Program-made: the position numbers and the translations under genes
Origin: Saccharum officinarum
Taxonomy: Eukaryota; Streptophyta; Magnoliopsida; Poales; Poaceae
Assembly: GCA_020631735.1 (NCBI GenBank)
Contig: CM036170.1
Span: 70,447,737 to 70,511,736 of the forward strand
DNA length: 64,000 nt
Reading direction: 5' to 3'
The notes under the pieces: generated by a model
Seen by the model: only the letters and a program-made list of their open reading frames with translations
Databases searched by the model: none
Told to the model about the DNA's origin: nothing
Shown here: one piece after another, positions 12,147-22,211 of the stretch
Layout: every line of letters begins with the position of its first letter
How positions within the stretch are numbered: the first letter of the stretch is position 1

Positions 12147-14088
12147 CGCATTGCTTTCTTCCCCGTCTCCGAGAGGTCGCCGGAGCCCGCCATGGGACCT
12201 CACCGTGGTCGGGGTGCTTCGGGTCTCTCTCCATCCTCCCTTCCTATCAAAATGGATCCGCCTAGCTTCGGTGAAGCTCGTACCGAGCCTAGACCGCACC
12301 GTACATCCTCACCGGCGACGGTGCGCCGCCACCGGACATCACCGGCCGCCGCTCGCGGTGACAAGCCCCTTCCACCCCATCCCCATCCATTCCACGAGCA
12401 CCAATCGACGCACCGGGTGACGGAGAACACGAGGCGGTGTTCGATTGGCCGAGCGAGCTCTTCTCCGGCGAGCTCGAGCTCGTCGGAGCTCGCGGGTCTC
12501 CGCCTCCCCTGCCTCCGGTCACTGACCGCGGGGCCCGCCCGTCAGTGTCGCGCACGGGCGGGGGCGCTGAGCGGGCCGCGCGCGCGCGAGTGTGTGGGCC
12601 GAGTTTTCCGGGCCGGCCCAGTTCATCCGAAATGAAATTCATTTTTATTATTTTGTCACTGATTTTTTGTACAAGTTGGAAAAATATAGATCTAGGGTTT
12701 TAATGATCCAAAAATCATGAGATAAATTTTGTTAGGGTCTACATGATGTGTAGTATTTTAGAAAAATATGGATCTGGCATGAGATGTTTAAATTCTGTAA
12801 GAATTTAATAGATCCTTTAAATGTGTTTTGGAATGCATGCAAATTTGTTAAATTTATAACTTGAGCTGTAGTGTTCCATAAATCATGAAATTTGGTGGGT
12901 AGGTTACTCTATGCTAGCCCTAGCTCTGGTAAAAATTTGGGCATCAGTGCTTAAGTAATTTCCAAGTTATAAGGCTATCATTTTATTCTAGGAGATAATT
13001 GAAGGAATTTTTGTAATTTTTCTACATGTGCAATGTTCTTGTAACTTTTTGGAGAATGTCTTGGTACCCTAGAGTGTCTAAAAAAATATGAAATCTGTTG
13101 TTTGATACTTTTCAATATGATTTATTAATTATACAAAAATCAGCCTTTTTGACTGGTGAATTTTGTATAGAGAATTTCTGTGAATAAAACTTGTTCAAAT
13201 TTTTACTGTGGTCTCTTTTTGGGTCAGAGAGTCCCCTGTAATTTTTGTAGAATTTTAGGAGCAGTTTACATATATGTTTAAAATTCCACCTAATTAATTA
13301 AGTAAAATAAGAAATGAGTATAAATAAATGTTCTAGGTAGTCACACCCTACTTTCTGGTGTTGTTATACCCCATGTGAACTTTTGGAAATCTTAGTTTGG
13401 TTTTAAGGGTCTTTGGTCACATCAATAAATGTTTAACCTTTGTAATTTTAGGTTTTCTGGACAGCTAGTAGTAATTCTAAATTTGGCTTTGATAAAATTG
13501 GTTGCTGGAAAACTTGTAAATACCAAAGTTGGAGTAAACTTGATGAACTAGCTTGTGTCAAAATTTGGAAGCATTTGGCTTAGTAGTTTGAGAGTTACTG
13601 TTGTTTAAAGTGGCAGTTCAAAATCTGCTACTCTCTGTTTTGAGAGGACAGATTCTGGAACTTGTGAAGTTTGACATGGAAAACTTAGGAGTTTGGAGTT
13701 GAGGTCTGAAAATGAATTGTAGTGCATTTCTTAGGCTTTCCAGATTGTCTTAGATCATATCTTTTGGAATTGTAAATCTCCAGTTGTGATAAAAACAAGT
13801 AGCTGCTGTCCAGAATGCTTACTGTGGTGTTTTGCTGATTGATATGGTGTGATATCCTAAGACATGCTACTTTTGTAATTGTTAGGTGTTAGGGCCTTAA
13901 CTGAGGATGAGCAGCTTTATCTTAGGTTAAGTAGATTAGGTGAGTACTTCTCTACCGGAGAGGAAATTTGCACCTACTCTTTTGAAGTGATTTGAATAGA
14001 GCGTTAAATTGTTGTAATGCATTTCATTCCGAGCATATTGCATCTTTCATTATGCATTCATGGGATTTATTATGCACTCATGCAATAG

Positions 14089-14327
14089 GTGTACCGGAGG
14101 GGGTGACACTCCTCGAATTCGAACAAGCGATACCGGAGGAGGTGCTGAGTCAACCGGAGGAATTAGCAGAAGAACCCAACGTCGGGGAAGCTCCGTCAGA
14201 AGATCTACCCGAGTGTCCGGACCACAGACCCGCAACCTTTCTGAAAGGCAAGCCCCGGTGCATGCTGAACCCATCGTTTTATAAATTAATCTTGAGTATT
14301 TTAATTGTTTACTGCATTAAGTTGTAG
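14089..14327 (+). CDS. LTR-encoded conserved peptide exon (copy 1)
   Basis: An open stretch directly after an acceptor-like GCAATAG encodes an acidic peptide (EQAIPEEVLSQPEELAEEPN) followed by DLPECPDHRP at 14202-14231 and a GKPR motif. The E3 LTR encodes the same motif on the minus strand (34104-34133), also after an acceptor-like AG and in the same splice phase, although the surrounding DNA has diverged. Protein-level conservation inside an LTR argues for coding use, probably as a spliced exon. Function is unknown. The stop at 14325-14327 may not be the true end if a donor lies earlier. Confidence 0.4.
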
Positions 14328-15757
14328 GAGTTATATGAAAACACTTGTTGCATTATACCTGTCCTTGTCCAGATATCGTACTTAATCCTATATTAGGTTT
14401 AGGCACGTGTCAATGCTTAGCCCTGCTTAGTACGGTAGAAGTCGGGTGATTTCCGGTCATCCGCGAGATGTAGGAAGGAGTCACGAGTGGCTTTATGGCT
14501 ATCGTGGATGGAACCATGCTTAAAAATGAAATTTAGACCGGGCGGGAGTTCGATAGTACAGCCGCAAGACACTTCACGTCTTGGGTGTGGAGCTATGCCC
14601 GTCTGAGTCGTTTAAGGACCGATTCGCTGTACGTCCTTGAGTCATGTTGAACGCAGTCTAACACTTAGTTGGCCGGATAAGTCGTTCCGACCGCGAAGCC
14701 GAGTAATGTGGTTCAGGCCGGGAATCGAATGGTAGGTTGCTTCTTGGAGGAGAGAAAGGATGTGCTTGGGGACATTGGCGTGAGACCAAGGGGGGGTTAG
14801 AGTCCCTATCACCTGGCAGAGTGTCGCCCTTGGGGTCGCGACATTATTCGGACCCGCGATTCCTGAATCATATGAAAAGGTGGCCTGTGCGACCCTGGCA
14901 GGGGTCTGCACGGTGAGTGTTAGAAATACCCCTCCAGCTGGATAGGAATTCGATTCGAATCGCCGTCGCTCCCGGTTAGTGAGCACTTGACTTGAGCAGC
15001 GGCAACGTAGATCTCATTAAATGAACCGGTGGTTAAGGGAATGATACAATGTTGCCACAATTCATACCTGCTCTGGATATAATGATGATAATTGTTTGAT
15101 TATAATCAAGTGCATGTTTAGTACAGGTGCTAAGATAGATGACAGGTAAATGCTAAAAATAACTGCTAGTACAGGTTATAAGAGTTTCAATTACTTATGC
15201 CTTTATGCAAAAATGTGATGTCAGCTAGCCTCTTGTGTAAGCCTTGCATAATCCTTGGTGTCATCTTATTTCTGGTTTTTGACGGGTAAGTCTAGCTGAG
15301 TACATTCCAGTACTCAGGGTTTATTCCCTCCTGTTGCAGATGATATGCTCTATCAAGGCTTCTGCAAGACTTGTCTCCACCCTGCGGGTGAAGAAGACTA
15401 GATCACTTGGGCGTGATCATCTTTTATGTACTTTCCTCATGCTTTTGCGGGTTGTTGATCATCAAGACTGGCAGTAGTTAACAACTGGTGTGTGTTATGC
15501 TTCCGCTACTTTATAAACTTGGTTTGTAATAATTGCGACTCCGTGTGTGTGTAAACTTATTTCGGAACTACTTGTGAAATGTAACGTATGATGTTGTATG
15601 TTGAATGATGCGATCCTGGTTGTAAGCGAGTTGGTTTGAAATCCTTCGTGGTTTCGATTGACTACCGGGATTATATGGGCTCAAGTTCGAAAATTTGAGC
15701 GCTTCGGTGCTTGTTTTTGTACTTGTGCTCTTATAATTTGGTCGGTTCTGTTACAGC

Positions 15758-15770
15758 TGGTATCGGAGCA
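15758..15770 (+). other. E2 primer binding site
   Basis: TGGTATCGGAGCA starts 2 nt after the LTR. It is close to the initiator Met-tRNA complement used by most plant LTR elements. Confidence 0.85.
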
Positions 15771-15859
15771 TAATTCAACATTAAACACATCATACGAGTA
15801 TTTAAAAACAAAAGTATTTGATTATGAAAAAGGGTTAAAACACTAAAAATTATTTTTAG

Positions 15860-15933
15860 GTATGCCAGTGATCACATCCCTTAGCCCAAATAAGGACTCT
15901 TAGGTGGCTTATTATAAAGACTAACTTGGGGGC
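15860..15933 (+). other. Conserved leader block of E2
   Basis: From GTATGCCAGTG to AACTTGGGGG this block is shared with E3 (42989-43059, minus) and E4 (56490-56562). It lies just downstream of the primer binding site, where dimerisation or packaging signals often sit. The first bases could also act as a splice donor. Confidence 0.55.
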
Positions 15934-16029
15934 CTTGTTTGTTTTTGTTTCGTCGTCCATACGGCGTGATATTGTATGGATGCCATCCACTTGGGTGGTA
16001 ATGTATGGATCAATTGCCTCGACGCTCTG

Positions 16030-16528
16030 GTAAGTGTGAGTTGTGAGAGCATGATCGTTCAACCGATCTAGGGGAGAGTAGTTTTGGTGACTTGCATACT
16101 TACATGTTTAAACCATGTAATTACGTAAGCACTTAATTGTGGGAACCTTTATATCGGGTAGCTTTGATACTGAAGTATATACATCAGGGGATGTGTATAT
16201 GGAAAGTATTTAAATTACTGCTTTCTTGTGTGCATATATTGGGAAACTGTTGGGCTGAAATGAGGTTTTCTGCAGGTACACTAACAGCGTAACGAGTAGA
16301 CCGATAGTTTCGCTTATATGAGAGAACGTATGTATGCCACCGCCTAGCGTTAGAACTTTAGGTTTCTACTAAGGTGAGAGGGCGTACGGAACGTGCATGC
16401 ATCATGTTTAATTATATCATACATATCATTTACTCCCTCCTTAAAAATTTCTGTACTCCCGACTAAAGTAAATTTCGTATCCCCTAAATGATCCTCACTT
16501 TAAGTCGTATCTTATCTTGTTGCTACAG
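16030..16528 (+). other. Putative leader intron of E2
   Basis: The donor is CTCTGGTAAGTGTGAG at 16030 and the acceptor is TTGTTGCTACAG ending at 16528, one base before the accessory ATG. The GTAAGTGTGAG donor and the bases after it are conserved in E3 (42897, minus) and E4 (56719, CAG before the GT). The same donor could join the gag acceptor at 17804. Splicing is inferred from sequence only. Confidence 0.5.
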
Positions 16529-17144
16529 ATGGCACGTACCAAGAGGACCGCTCGTAAGTCCACTGGGGGCAGGGCACCTCGTCACCAGCTCGCTCCACGT
16601 GAGCCCCGCCCTGAGCCTACTGAGGTGGAAAGGCTGAGGGCAGAGTTGGCTGAAGTGACTGCTGCCAGGAATGCAGCGCGTCAGCAACTGGAGCAAGTGA
16701 TTCGTGATCGTGACCAGGAAACCCTTGCAGTCCAGAGATTGACAGTAGCAAACCGCAACTGTCAACGCATGCTGGTCCGTGTCATGAACCAGAGGGATGA
16801 AGCCTGGCACGAGGAGAACGTTCTGAGAGCTCGTCAGTTTGAGCTCGAGCAACAGTTGGAGAATGCTGAAGAATACAATGACAACTTCATGAAGAAGTGC
16901 ATCGCCTGAACAACCAGCTTAATCCTCTGCTACCTAGAAACCACAACGTAGATGAGGACATGGGTTCAGGGATCTTCATGGCTGAAGATGATGATGAAGT
17001 GGAGGTCAATGGACCTCAAGATGCCGCACCCGAAGAAGCACTAGAAGAAGACCCGAAGAAGAAGAAGAAGATGAGGAGTTAGAGCCTGTTAGTGATGAGG
17101 ACGGCGGGGAGATCCTTGACACCGACTCTGAGGACGATGCTTAG
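16529..17144 (+). pseudogene. E2 accessory ORF with histone H3 tail-like N-terminus
   Basis: The protein begins MARTKRTARKSTGGRAPRHQ. Counting from the Ala after Met, 18 of the first 21 residues equal the histone H3 tail; the differences are Gln5 to Arg, Lys14 to Arg and Lys18 to His. Lys4, Lys9, Ser10 and the ARKS motif are kept. A predicted coiled coil follows (EVERLRAELAEVTAARNAA to RQFELEQQLENAEEYND), then a strongly acidic C-terminus ending SDEDGGEILDTDSEDDA. Two shifts of -1 interrupt the frame: near 16895-16907 (before the TGA at 16907) and in the GAA run at about 17055-17071 (before the TAG at 17080). They may be decay, assembly error or programmed frameshifts. The family is not known to me. 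ATG 16529 directly follows a splice-acceptor-like CTACAG. Confidence 0.75.
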
Positions 17145-17345
17145 AGTAGTTATCACGTAGCTATAATGTTAGGATCGTCTTTTGTGCCCTCCCTGTGTTG
17201 GAGTGAGGCTTTGTAATAACTTGACTTTTGGGATGTAAGGTTGAACCGTATGTTTCCTGAATGTTAGTTTGAACCTGTTAATTTCGATCACAACTGATGT
17301 CTTATTATGTTGCGTTCGATGATGGTGTCACGATTAGCACCCTTC

Positions 17346-17419
17346 GGTGCCGCGACGAAACCGAGGGCCTCCTATGGCGCGCGACATAAGGCTGTGCTGC
17401 TTGGCACGCGCTGGTATCG
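17346..17419 (+). other. Conserved 74-nt block shared with E4
   Basis: GGTGCCGCGACGAAACCGAG to GGCACGCGCTGGTATC recurs at 51696-51768 and 59212-59284 in E4, while flanks have diverged. The outer GTGCC and GGCAC can pair. It lies between accessory ORF and gag, so an RNA structure for packaging is plausible. The rest of 17145-17804 shows nothing else except TTTTGCAG before the gag ATG. Confidence 0.55.
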
Positions 17420-17804
17420 AGGTGGCTAGTCATGATCCACCATGGAACTCTATCGTTGAGAAGTCTCTTTGTGATCAGTTTGAAGTAGCCTTTTTCAGTC
17501 AACTAAAAACTTTGAAATTAAATTCAAGTACCGGCAAAAGATCAAAAATCACGTAGATTTTAACGTAAACGGTTCAGTAACTACTGTGCTCCTTGTGTGT
17601 GAGCCTTTATCAAAGTACATCTTGTTGGATTCTCTCGCATGATTGCGCCAATTGATCCGCTGGAATGGATTGTGCGGTTGTGATGAATTATTGTGCCATG
17701 AATATTTTGAGAAGTCTATTTCATGAAGTCAGTTTGACATATTTACAATAATTCATCTACAAATTTCCCACATCGTCAGTGCTCATTGGCTATGCATTTT
17801 GCAG

Positions 17805-20800
17805 ATGTCGTACAATCTTCGTCGGGGTCGTGGCAATGAGGATGAGGAACAGCCACCCCCTCCGCCACCACCTACCCCGGCTGAGCTGATGCAGACAGTG
17901 GTCGAAGGGCAGCGCATGTTGGCAGATGCTATGCGCCAGCTGGCTAACCGGGAAGCTCGTCCTGGCCGCCAGGGCCCAGAACCCAATCAATATAGTGATT
18001 TCAAGGACTTTCTTGATACTAAGCCCCCGCTCTTTAAGGAGGCGGAGGAACCACTGCAAGCTGATGAGTGGTTAAATACTATTGAGCAAAAGTTTCATCT
18101 GCTTCGCTTGGCTGATGAGCTAAAGACTGAATATGCTTCGCACCAGTTGCATGGTCCAGCGGGTACTTGGTGGAGCCACTATCGTTCCACACTGCCTGCA
18201 AATGTCCCTATTGCTTGGGATCAGTTCAAGGCCGCATTTCGTGGGAACTATATTCCTCCAGGTCTCATGGCAATCAAGCACACAGAATTCATGAGGCTGT
18301 CGCAGGGCAATAAAAGTTTGACTGAATATCTGCAATCCTTCAACAACCTGGCAAGGTATGCCACGGAGTTTGTGGATACCGATGCCAAAAAGATTGCTAG
18401 CTTCAAAAGGGGCCTCAGCCCAAAGCTGATGAAGACGATGGGTACTAGCAAGTGCACTACTTTTAATGATTTTATCAGTGATGCTTTGACCCAGGAGAAC
18501 AATAATGCTATTTATTCTGCCTCGAAGAGCCGAAAAAGGGCCATTGAGGCGAGTGCTTCACAATCTCGAGCTCCAGCTGCCCCGAGGGCTCCTCCTCACC
18601 CTCCTGCCACAACTGCTAAGTTCCGTCCTCCGCAAAAGAAGGCGCCAGTGAAGACTGGGTTTCATAAGGCATATACAGTGGCTCTGCCAAAGAGTAATTC
18701 GGGCCAAGGCAGCTCCAGTGTCCCTCCTAGCAACATGCCTTGCTGGAACTGCAACAAGCCAGGCCATTGGTCCAGGAATTGCCCTTACCCCAAGAAGAAT
18801 GTCAACCAAGGTGGCCGTCAGGGGCACGCTCATTATAATAGTATTGAGGAAATCCCATCTGGTGAGGTTGTCACTGCTGGTAAGTTCCTAGTTGACCAAC
18901 ATCCTGCAGTGGTACTTTTTGATTCGGGTGCTTCGCATTCCTTTATCAGTCCTAAGTTTGCATCAGAGTTTGTACACAAATTGCATACTGTTGAAGGTGG
19001 GGGTTATTGTATTAGCGCAGCAAGTGGGAATATTTCCACAAATAAAGTAGTGGGGAATCTTGAGCTTGAGATAGAAGGGCGAAAGTACTCGCTTGCCTTA
19101 GTGGTTTTGCCGGGTTTAGGCATAGATGTTATTCTGGGCATGAATTGGATGAGTCAGAATGGGGTACTCATTGATACATCCACTCGGGTAGTTATGCTCA
19201 GAGACCCTACAGATCAAAAGGGTTTTCTGGTACAACTTCCCAGAAAAGTTGATTTGTCTGAGGAAGTACATGCTGTGCAAGCCAAGGCGTTGGCTGAAAT
19301 TCCCATAGTAAATGAGTTTCCGGACATTTTTCCCGATGATTTGCCGGGGCTCCCTCCGGATCGGGATGTGGAGTTTAAAATTGAGTTGTTGCCTGGCACA
19401 GCTCCCATCTCTAGGAGACCCTATAGGATGCCTCCGAATGAACTCGCTGAACTTAAGGTGCAATTGAATGAACTTTTGAAGAAGGGGTTGATTCGTCCTA
19501 GCTCGTCGCCGTGGGGATGTCCTGCTATCTTTGTAAAGAAGAAGGATCAGTCGTTGCGGATGTGCGTAGATTATAGACCTCTCAATGCAGTCACTGTCAA
19601 AAATAAGTACCCTCTACCGCGCATCGACATCTTGTTCGATCAGTTGTCTAAAGCTAAAGTTTTCTCTAAGATTGATCTAAGATCTGGCTACCATCAAATT
19701 AAAATCCGACCGGAAGATGTTCCAAAGACAGCCTTTGCTACCAGATACGGTCTTTATGAGTATCTTGTTATGTCCTTCGGCTTGACAAATGCCCCCGCAC
19801 ACTTCATGTACTTGATGAATTCGGTGTTTATGCCTGAATTGGACAAGTTTGTGGTGGTATTTATTGATGACATCCTGGTATATTCTGTGAATGAGGAAGA
19901 TCACGCTGAACATCTGCGTATAGTCCTCACAAGACTGCGTGAACATCAACTATATGCAAAGTTCAGTAAGTGCGAATTCTGGCTTCGAGAAGTACCTTTC
20001 CTTGGGCATGTGCTGTCCGATGGAGGAATTATGGTGGACCCCGCCAAGGTACAGGAAGTACTGAACTGGAAGGCTCCTATCTCGGTTCACGAGGTCCGGA
20101 GTTTTCTTGGTTTGGCTGGCTATTATCGTCGCTTCATCTCGGATTTCTCCAAAATAGCCAAGCCAATGACTCGGTTGCTGCAAAAGGACACCAGGTTTGT
20201 CTGGACTCCTGAGTGTGATGCGGCTTTTCACCAACTGCGAACCCTCCTAACCTCAGCTCCCGTTTTGGCACAACCGGATATCGAGAAACCATTTGATGTT
20301 TATTGTGATGCCTCAGGCATAGGTTTGGGAGGTGTGTTGATGCAGGAAGGCCGAGTAATTGCATATACCTCTCGACAACTTCGGAAGCATGAGGCGAATT
20401 ATCCAACGCATGACTTAGAACTCGCCGCAGTTGTTCATGCTTTGAAAGCCTGGCGGCACTACCTGTTGGGCAATGTTTGCAATATCTACACAGACCACAA
20501 AAGCCTCAAATACATCTTCACCCAACCCGAGCTAAATATGTGTCAGAGAAGATGGCTCGAGTTGATTAAAGATTATAATCTTCAAGTACACTATCACCCA
20601 GGCAAGGCAAATGTGGTTGCGGACGCTTTAAGCCGTAAGTCTCATTGCCATTCCTTAGTCGAAACTGATTTCCATCGATCTCGCCTTCTACATCCAGCAG
20701 TCTTGTACAACATCACTGTCAGTTGTAATATCAAGAGTAGAATTATTGAGCTCCAAAAGACTGACACTGGTATATTCCACATCAAGCGTAAGATGAAAGA

Positions 20801-22211
20801 GCAAGAAACTACACAGTTCAGGGTAGATGAAGAGGGTGTACTATGGTTCAAGGATAGGTTAGTTGTACCTAAGGACCGGGAGCTTCAAAATGATATTATG
20901 TCTGAAGCACACTCCTCTAAGTTGTCCATCCATCTTGGCAGCAATAAGATGTATTATGATTTGAAGCCATACTATTGGTGGACCAAGATGCGGAAAGAAA
21001 TAGCTGCATATGTGGCTAGGTGTGACACCTGCTGTAGAGTTAAAGCTGTGCATATGAAAGCTGGGTTGCTTCAACCACTTTCTATCCCAGGTTGGAAATG
21101 GGAAGAGATAAGTATGGATTTAATTGTCGGTCTTCCCCCTACTGTCAAAAATCATAACTCCATCTGGGTAATTGTGGATCGTTTGACCAAATCAGCTCAC
21201 TTCATTCCAGTTAGAGTGGACTATCGTCCCACTGACTATGCTGAGTTGTACTTCAATCAGATAGTCCGGCTCCATGGGATACCTCGTACTATCGTATCTG
21301 ACCGTGGTCCCCAGTTCACTGCTCGCTTTTGGGAGCACTTGCATCATCTTCTAGGAACCAAGTTAGTGAGAAGCTCTGCTTATCACCCCCAGACATCGGG
21401 TCAGACAGAACGAGTTAACCAAATCTTGGAAGATCTGTTGCGAGCATGCGTCATTTCATCCAAGGGTTCTTGGGAAAAATGGTTACCTTTAGCCGAATTC
21501 TCGTACAATAACAGTTATCAAGAGAGTATTAAGATGGCCCCATTCGAAGCTTTGTATGGTCGAAAGTGTCGAACTCCACTAAACTGGGTAGAAGCTGGGG
21601 AAAGAAGGTATTATGGCATTGATTTTGTCCAGGAAGCCGAGGAACAAGTCCGTACCATCCAGAAACACATGGCTGCAGCACAAGCGAGACAGAAAAGCTA
21701 TGCGGATCGTCGTAGAAAACCGCTCGAGTTTGAAGTTGGAGACTTCGTGTATCTGAAAGTTTCTCCAATGAAGAGTGTCCAACGTTTTGGTGTTAAGCGG
21801 AAACTTGCGCCAAGATACGTGGGTCCTTTCCAAATCATAGGCAAGAGTGGAGCTGTTGCGTACAAAATCCAGTTACCTCCAGAAATGAGTGCCATATTCA
21901 ACGTCTTCCATGTATCTCAGCTCAAAAAGTGTCTTCGATTTCCTGAGGAAAGAGTTCCGTTAGGAGATATCAGGCTGGAATCCAATCTAACTTACGAAGA
22001 AAAGCCAGTCCGAGTGATCGATACTCAGGAACGAGTGACTAGAAGCAAAGTGGTTAAGTGGTATAAAGTAATATGGAGTAATCAGGGTAGTGAAAGTGAC
22101 GCTACATGGGAACGGGAGGACTATTTGCGGGATGGTTATAAGGAATTCTATGAAAAATGGTACGCTTTCCAAATCTCGGGACGAGATTTTTATAAGGGGG
22201 GAGGGCTGTAA
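17805..22211 (+). CDS. E2 gag-pol polyprotein, intact (1468 aa)
   Basis: A single uninterrupted frame encodes all enzymes for element mobility. In order: Retrotrans_gag domain (about 60-200), zinc knuckle [14 protein letters not shown] (313-326), aspartic protease [10 protein letters not shown] with Asp373, reverse transcriptase with [12 protein letters not shown] and FIDD (686-689), RNase H with [11 protein letters not shown] (Asp835) and [10 protein letters not shown], and integrase with an HHCC finger ending in Cys1073 and Cys1076. The integrase triad is Asp1105, Asp1166 and Glu1202, giving the D,D35E spacing. A GPY/F-like segment (LAPRYVGPF) and a chromodomain-like C-terminus (about 1385-1450, YKVIWSNQ and ATWEREDYL) follow. 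All catalytic residues are present, so the product may be active. ATG 17805 follows a splice-acceptor-like TTTTGCAG. The stop TAA (22209-22211) is supplied by the TGTAA start of the 3' LTR, so the frame crosses the polypurine tract. Confidence 0.96.
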   Translation: MSYNLRRGRGNEDEEQPPPPPPPTPAELMQTVVEGQRMLADAMRQLANREARPGRQGPEPNQYSDFKDFLDTKPPLFKEAEEPLQADEWLNTIEQKFHLLRLADELKTEYASHQLHGPAGTWWSHYRSTLPANVPIAWDQFKAAFRGNYIPPGLMAIKHTEFMRLSQGNKSLTEYLQSFNNLARYATEFVDTDAKKIASFKRGLSPKLMKTMGTSKCTTFNDFISDALTQENNNAIYSASKSRKRAIEASASQSRAPAAPRAPPHPPATTAKFRPPQKKAPVKTGFHKAYTVALPKSNSGQGSSSVPPSNMPCWNCNKPGHWSRNCPYPKKNVNQGGRQGHAHYNSIEEIPSGEVVTAGKFLVDQHPAVVLFDSGASHSFISPKFASEFVHKLHTVEGGGYCISAASGNISTNKVVGNLELEIEGRKYSLALVVLPGLGIDVILGMNWMSQNGVLIDTSTRVVMLRDPTDQKGFLVQLPRKVDLSEEVHAVQAKALAEIPIVNEFPDIFPDDLPGLPPDRDVEFKIELLPGTAPISRRPYRMPPNELAELKVQLNELLKKGLIRPSSSPWGCPAIFVKKKDQSLRMCVDYRPLNAVTVKNKYPLPRIDILFDQLSKAKVFSKIDLRSGYHQIKIRPEDVPKTAFATRYGLYEYLVMSFGLTNAPAHFMYLMNSVFMPELDKFVVVFIDDILVYSVNEEDHAEHLRIVLTRLREHQLYAKFSKCEFWLREVPFLGHVLSDGGIMVDPAKVQEVLNWKAPISVHEVRSFLGLAGYYRRFISDFSKIAKPMTRLLQKDTRFVWTPECDAAFHQLRTLLTSAPVLAQPDIEKPFDVYCDASGIGLGGVLMQEGRVIAYTSRQLRKHEANYPTHDLELAAVVHALKAWRHYLLGNVCNIYTDHKSLKYIFTQPELNMCQRRWLELIKDYNLQVHYHPGKANVVADALSRKSHCHSLVETDFHRSRLLHPAVLYNITVSCNIKSRIIELQKTDTGIFHIKRKMKEQETTQFRVDEEGVLWFKDRLVVPKDRELQNDIMSEAHSSKLSIHLGSNKMYYDLKPYYWWTKMRKEIAAYVARCDTCCRVKAVHMKAGLLQPLSIPGWKWEEISMDLIVGLPPTVKNHNSIWVIVDRLTKSAHFIPVRVDYRPTDYAELYFNQIVRLHGIPRTIVSDRGPQFTARFWEHLHHLLGTKLVRSSAYHPQTSGQTERVNQILEDLLRACVISSKGSWEKWLPLAEFSYNNSYQESIKMAPFEALYGRKCRTPLNWVEAGERRYYGIDFVQEAEEQVRTIQKHMAAAQARQKSYADRRRKPLEFEVGDFVYLKVSPMKSVQRFGVKRKLAPRYVGPFQIIGKSGAVAYKIQLPPEMSAIFNVFHVSQLKKCLRFPEERVPLGDIRLESNLTYEEKPVRVIDTQERVTRSKVVKWYKVIWSNQGSESDATWEREDYLRDGYKEFYEKWYAFQISGRDFYKGGGL
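22171..22189 (+). other. Stem-loop before E2 polypurine tract
   Basis: AAATCTCGGGACGAGATTT is an 8-bp inverted repeat with a 3-nt loop, lying inside the last gag-pol codons. It matches E1, E3 and E4 in form and place. Confidence 0.7.
22194..22206 (+). other. E2 polypurine tract
   Basis: AAGGGGGGAGGGC lies directly against the TGTAACAC start of the 3' LTR. Confidence 0.85.

Larger units (their letters stand above)
10919..15755 (+). mobile_element. E2 5' LTR
   Basis: A 4837-bp LTR. A GC-rich island (about 11800-12630) ends its first part with a strong splice-donor-like CTCAAGGTGAGC at 12141. The rest is AT-rich apart from a conserved peptide-coding stretch (14089-14327) and a GC-rich block (about 14620-14985) that recurs almost unchanged in E4. 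No clear TATA box was found. ORFs seen in the GC island in several frames look like composition effects and are not called. Confidence 0.93.

Noticed and set aside
11806..12703. Overlapping ORFs in the GC-rich island of E2 LTR (also 23094-23992, 35128-35984, 62339-63224).
   Set aside because: Open in many frames on both strands at once, no recognised domain; explained by high GC and few stop codons.
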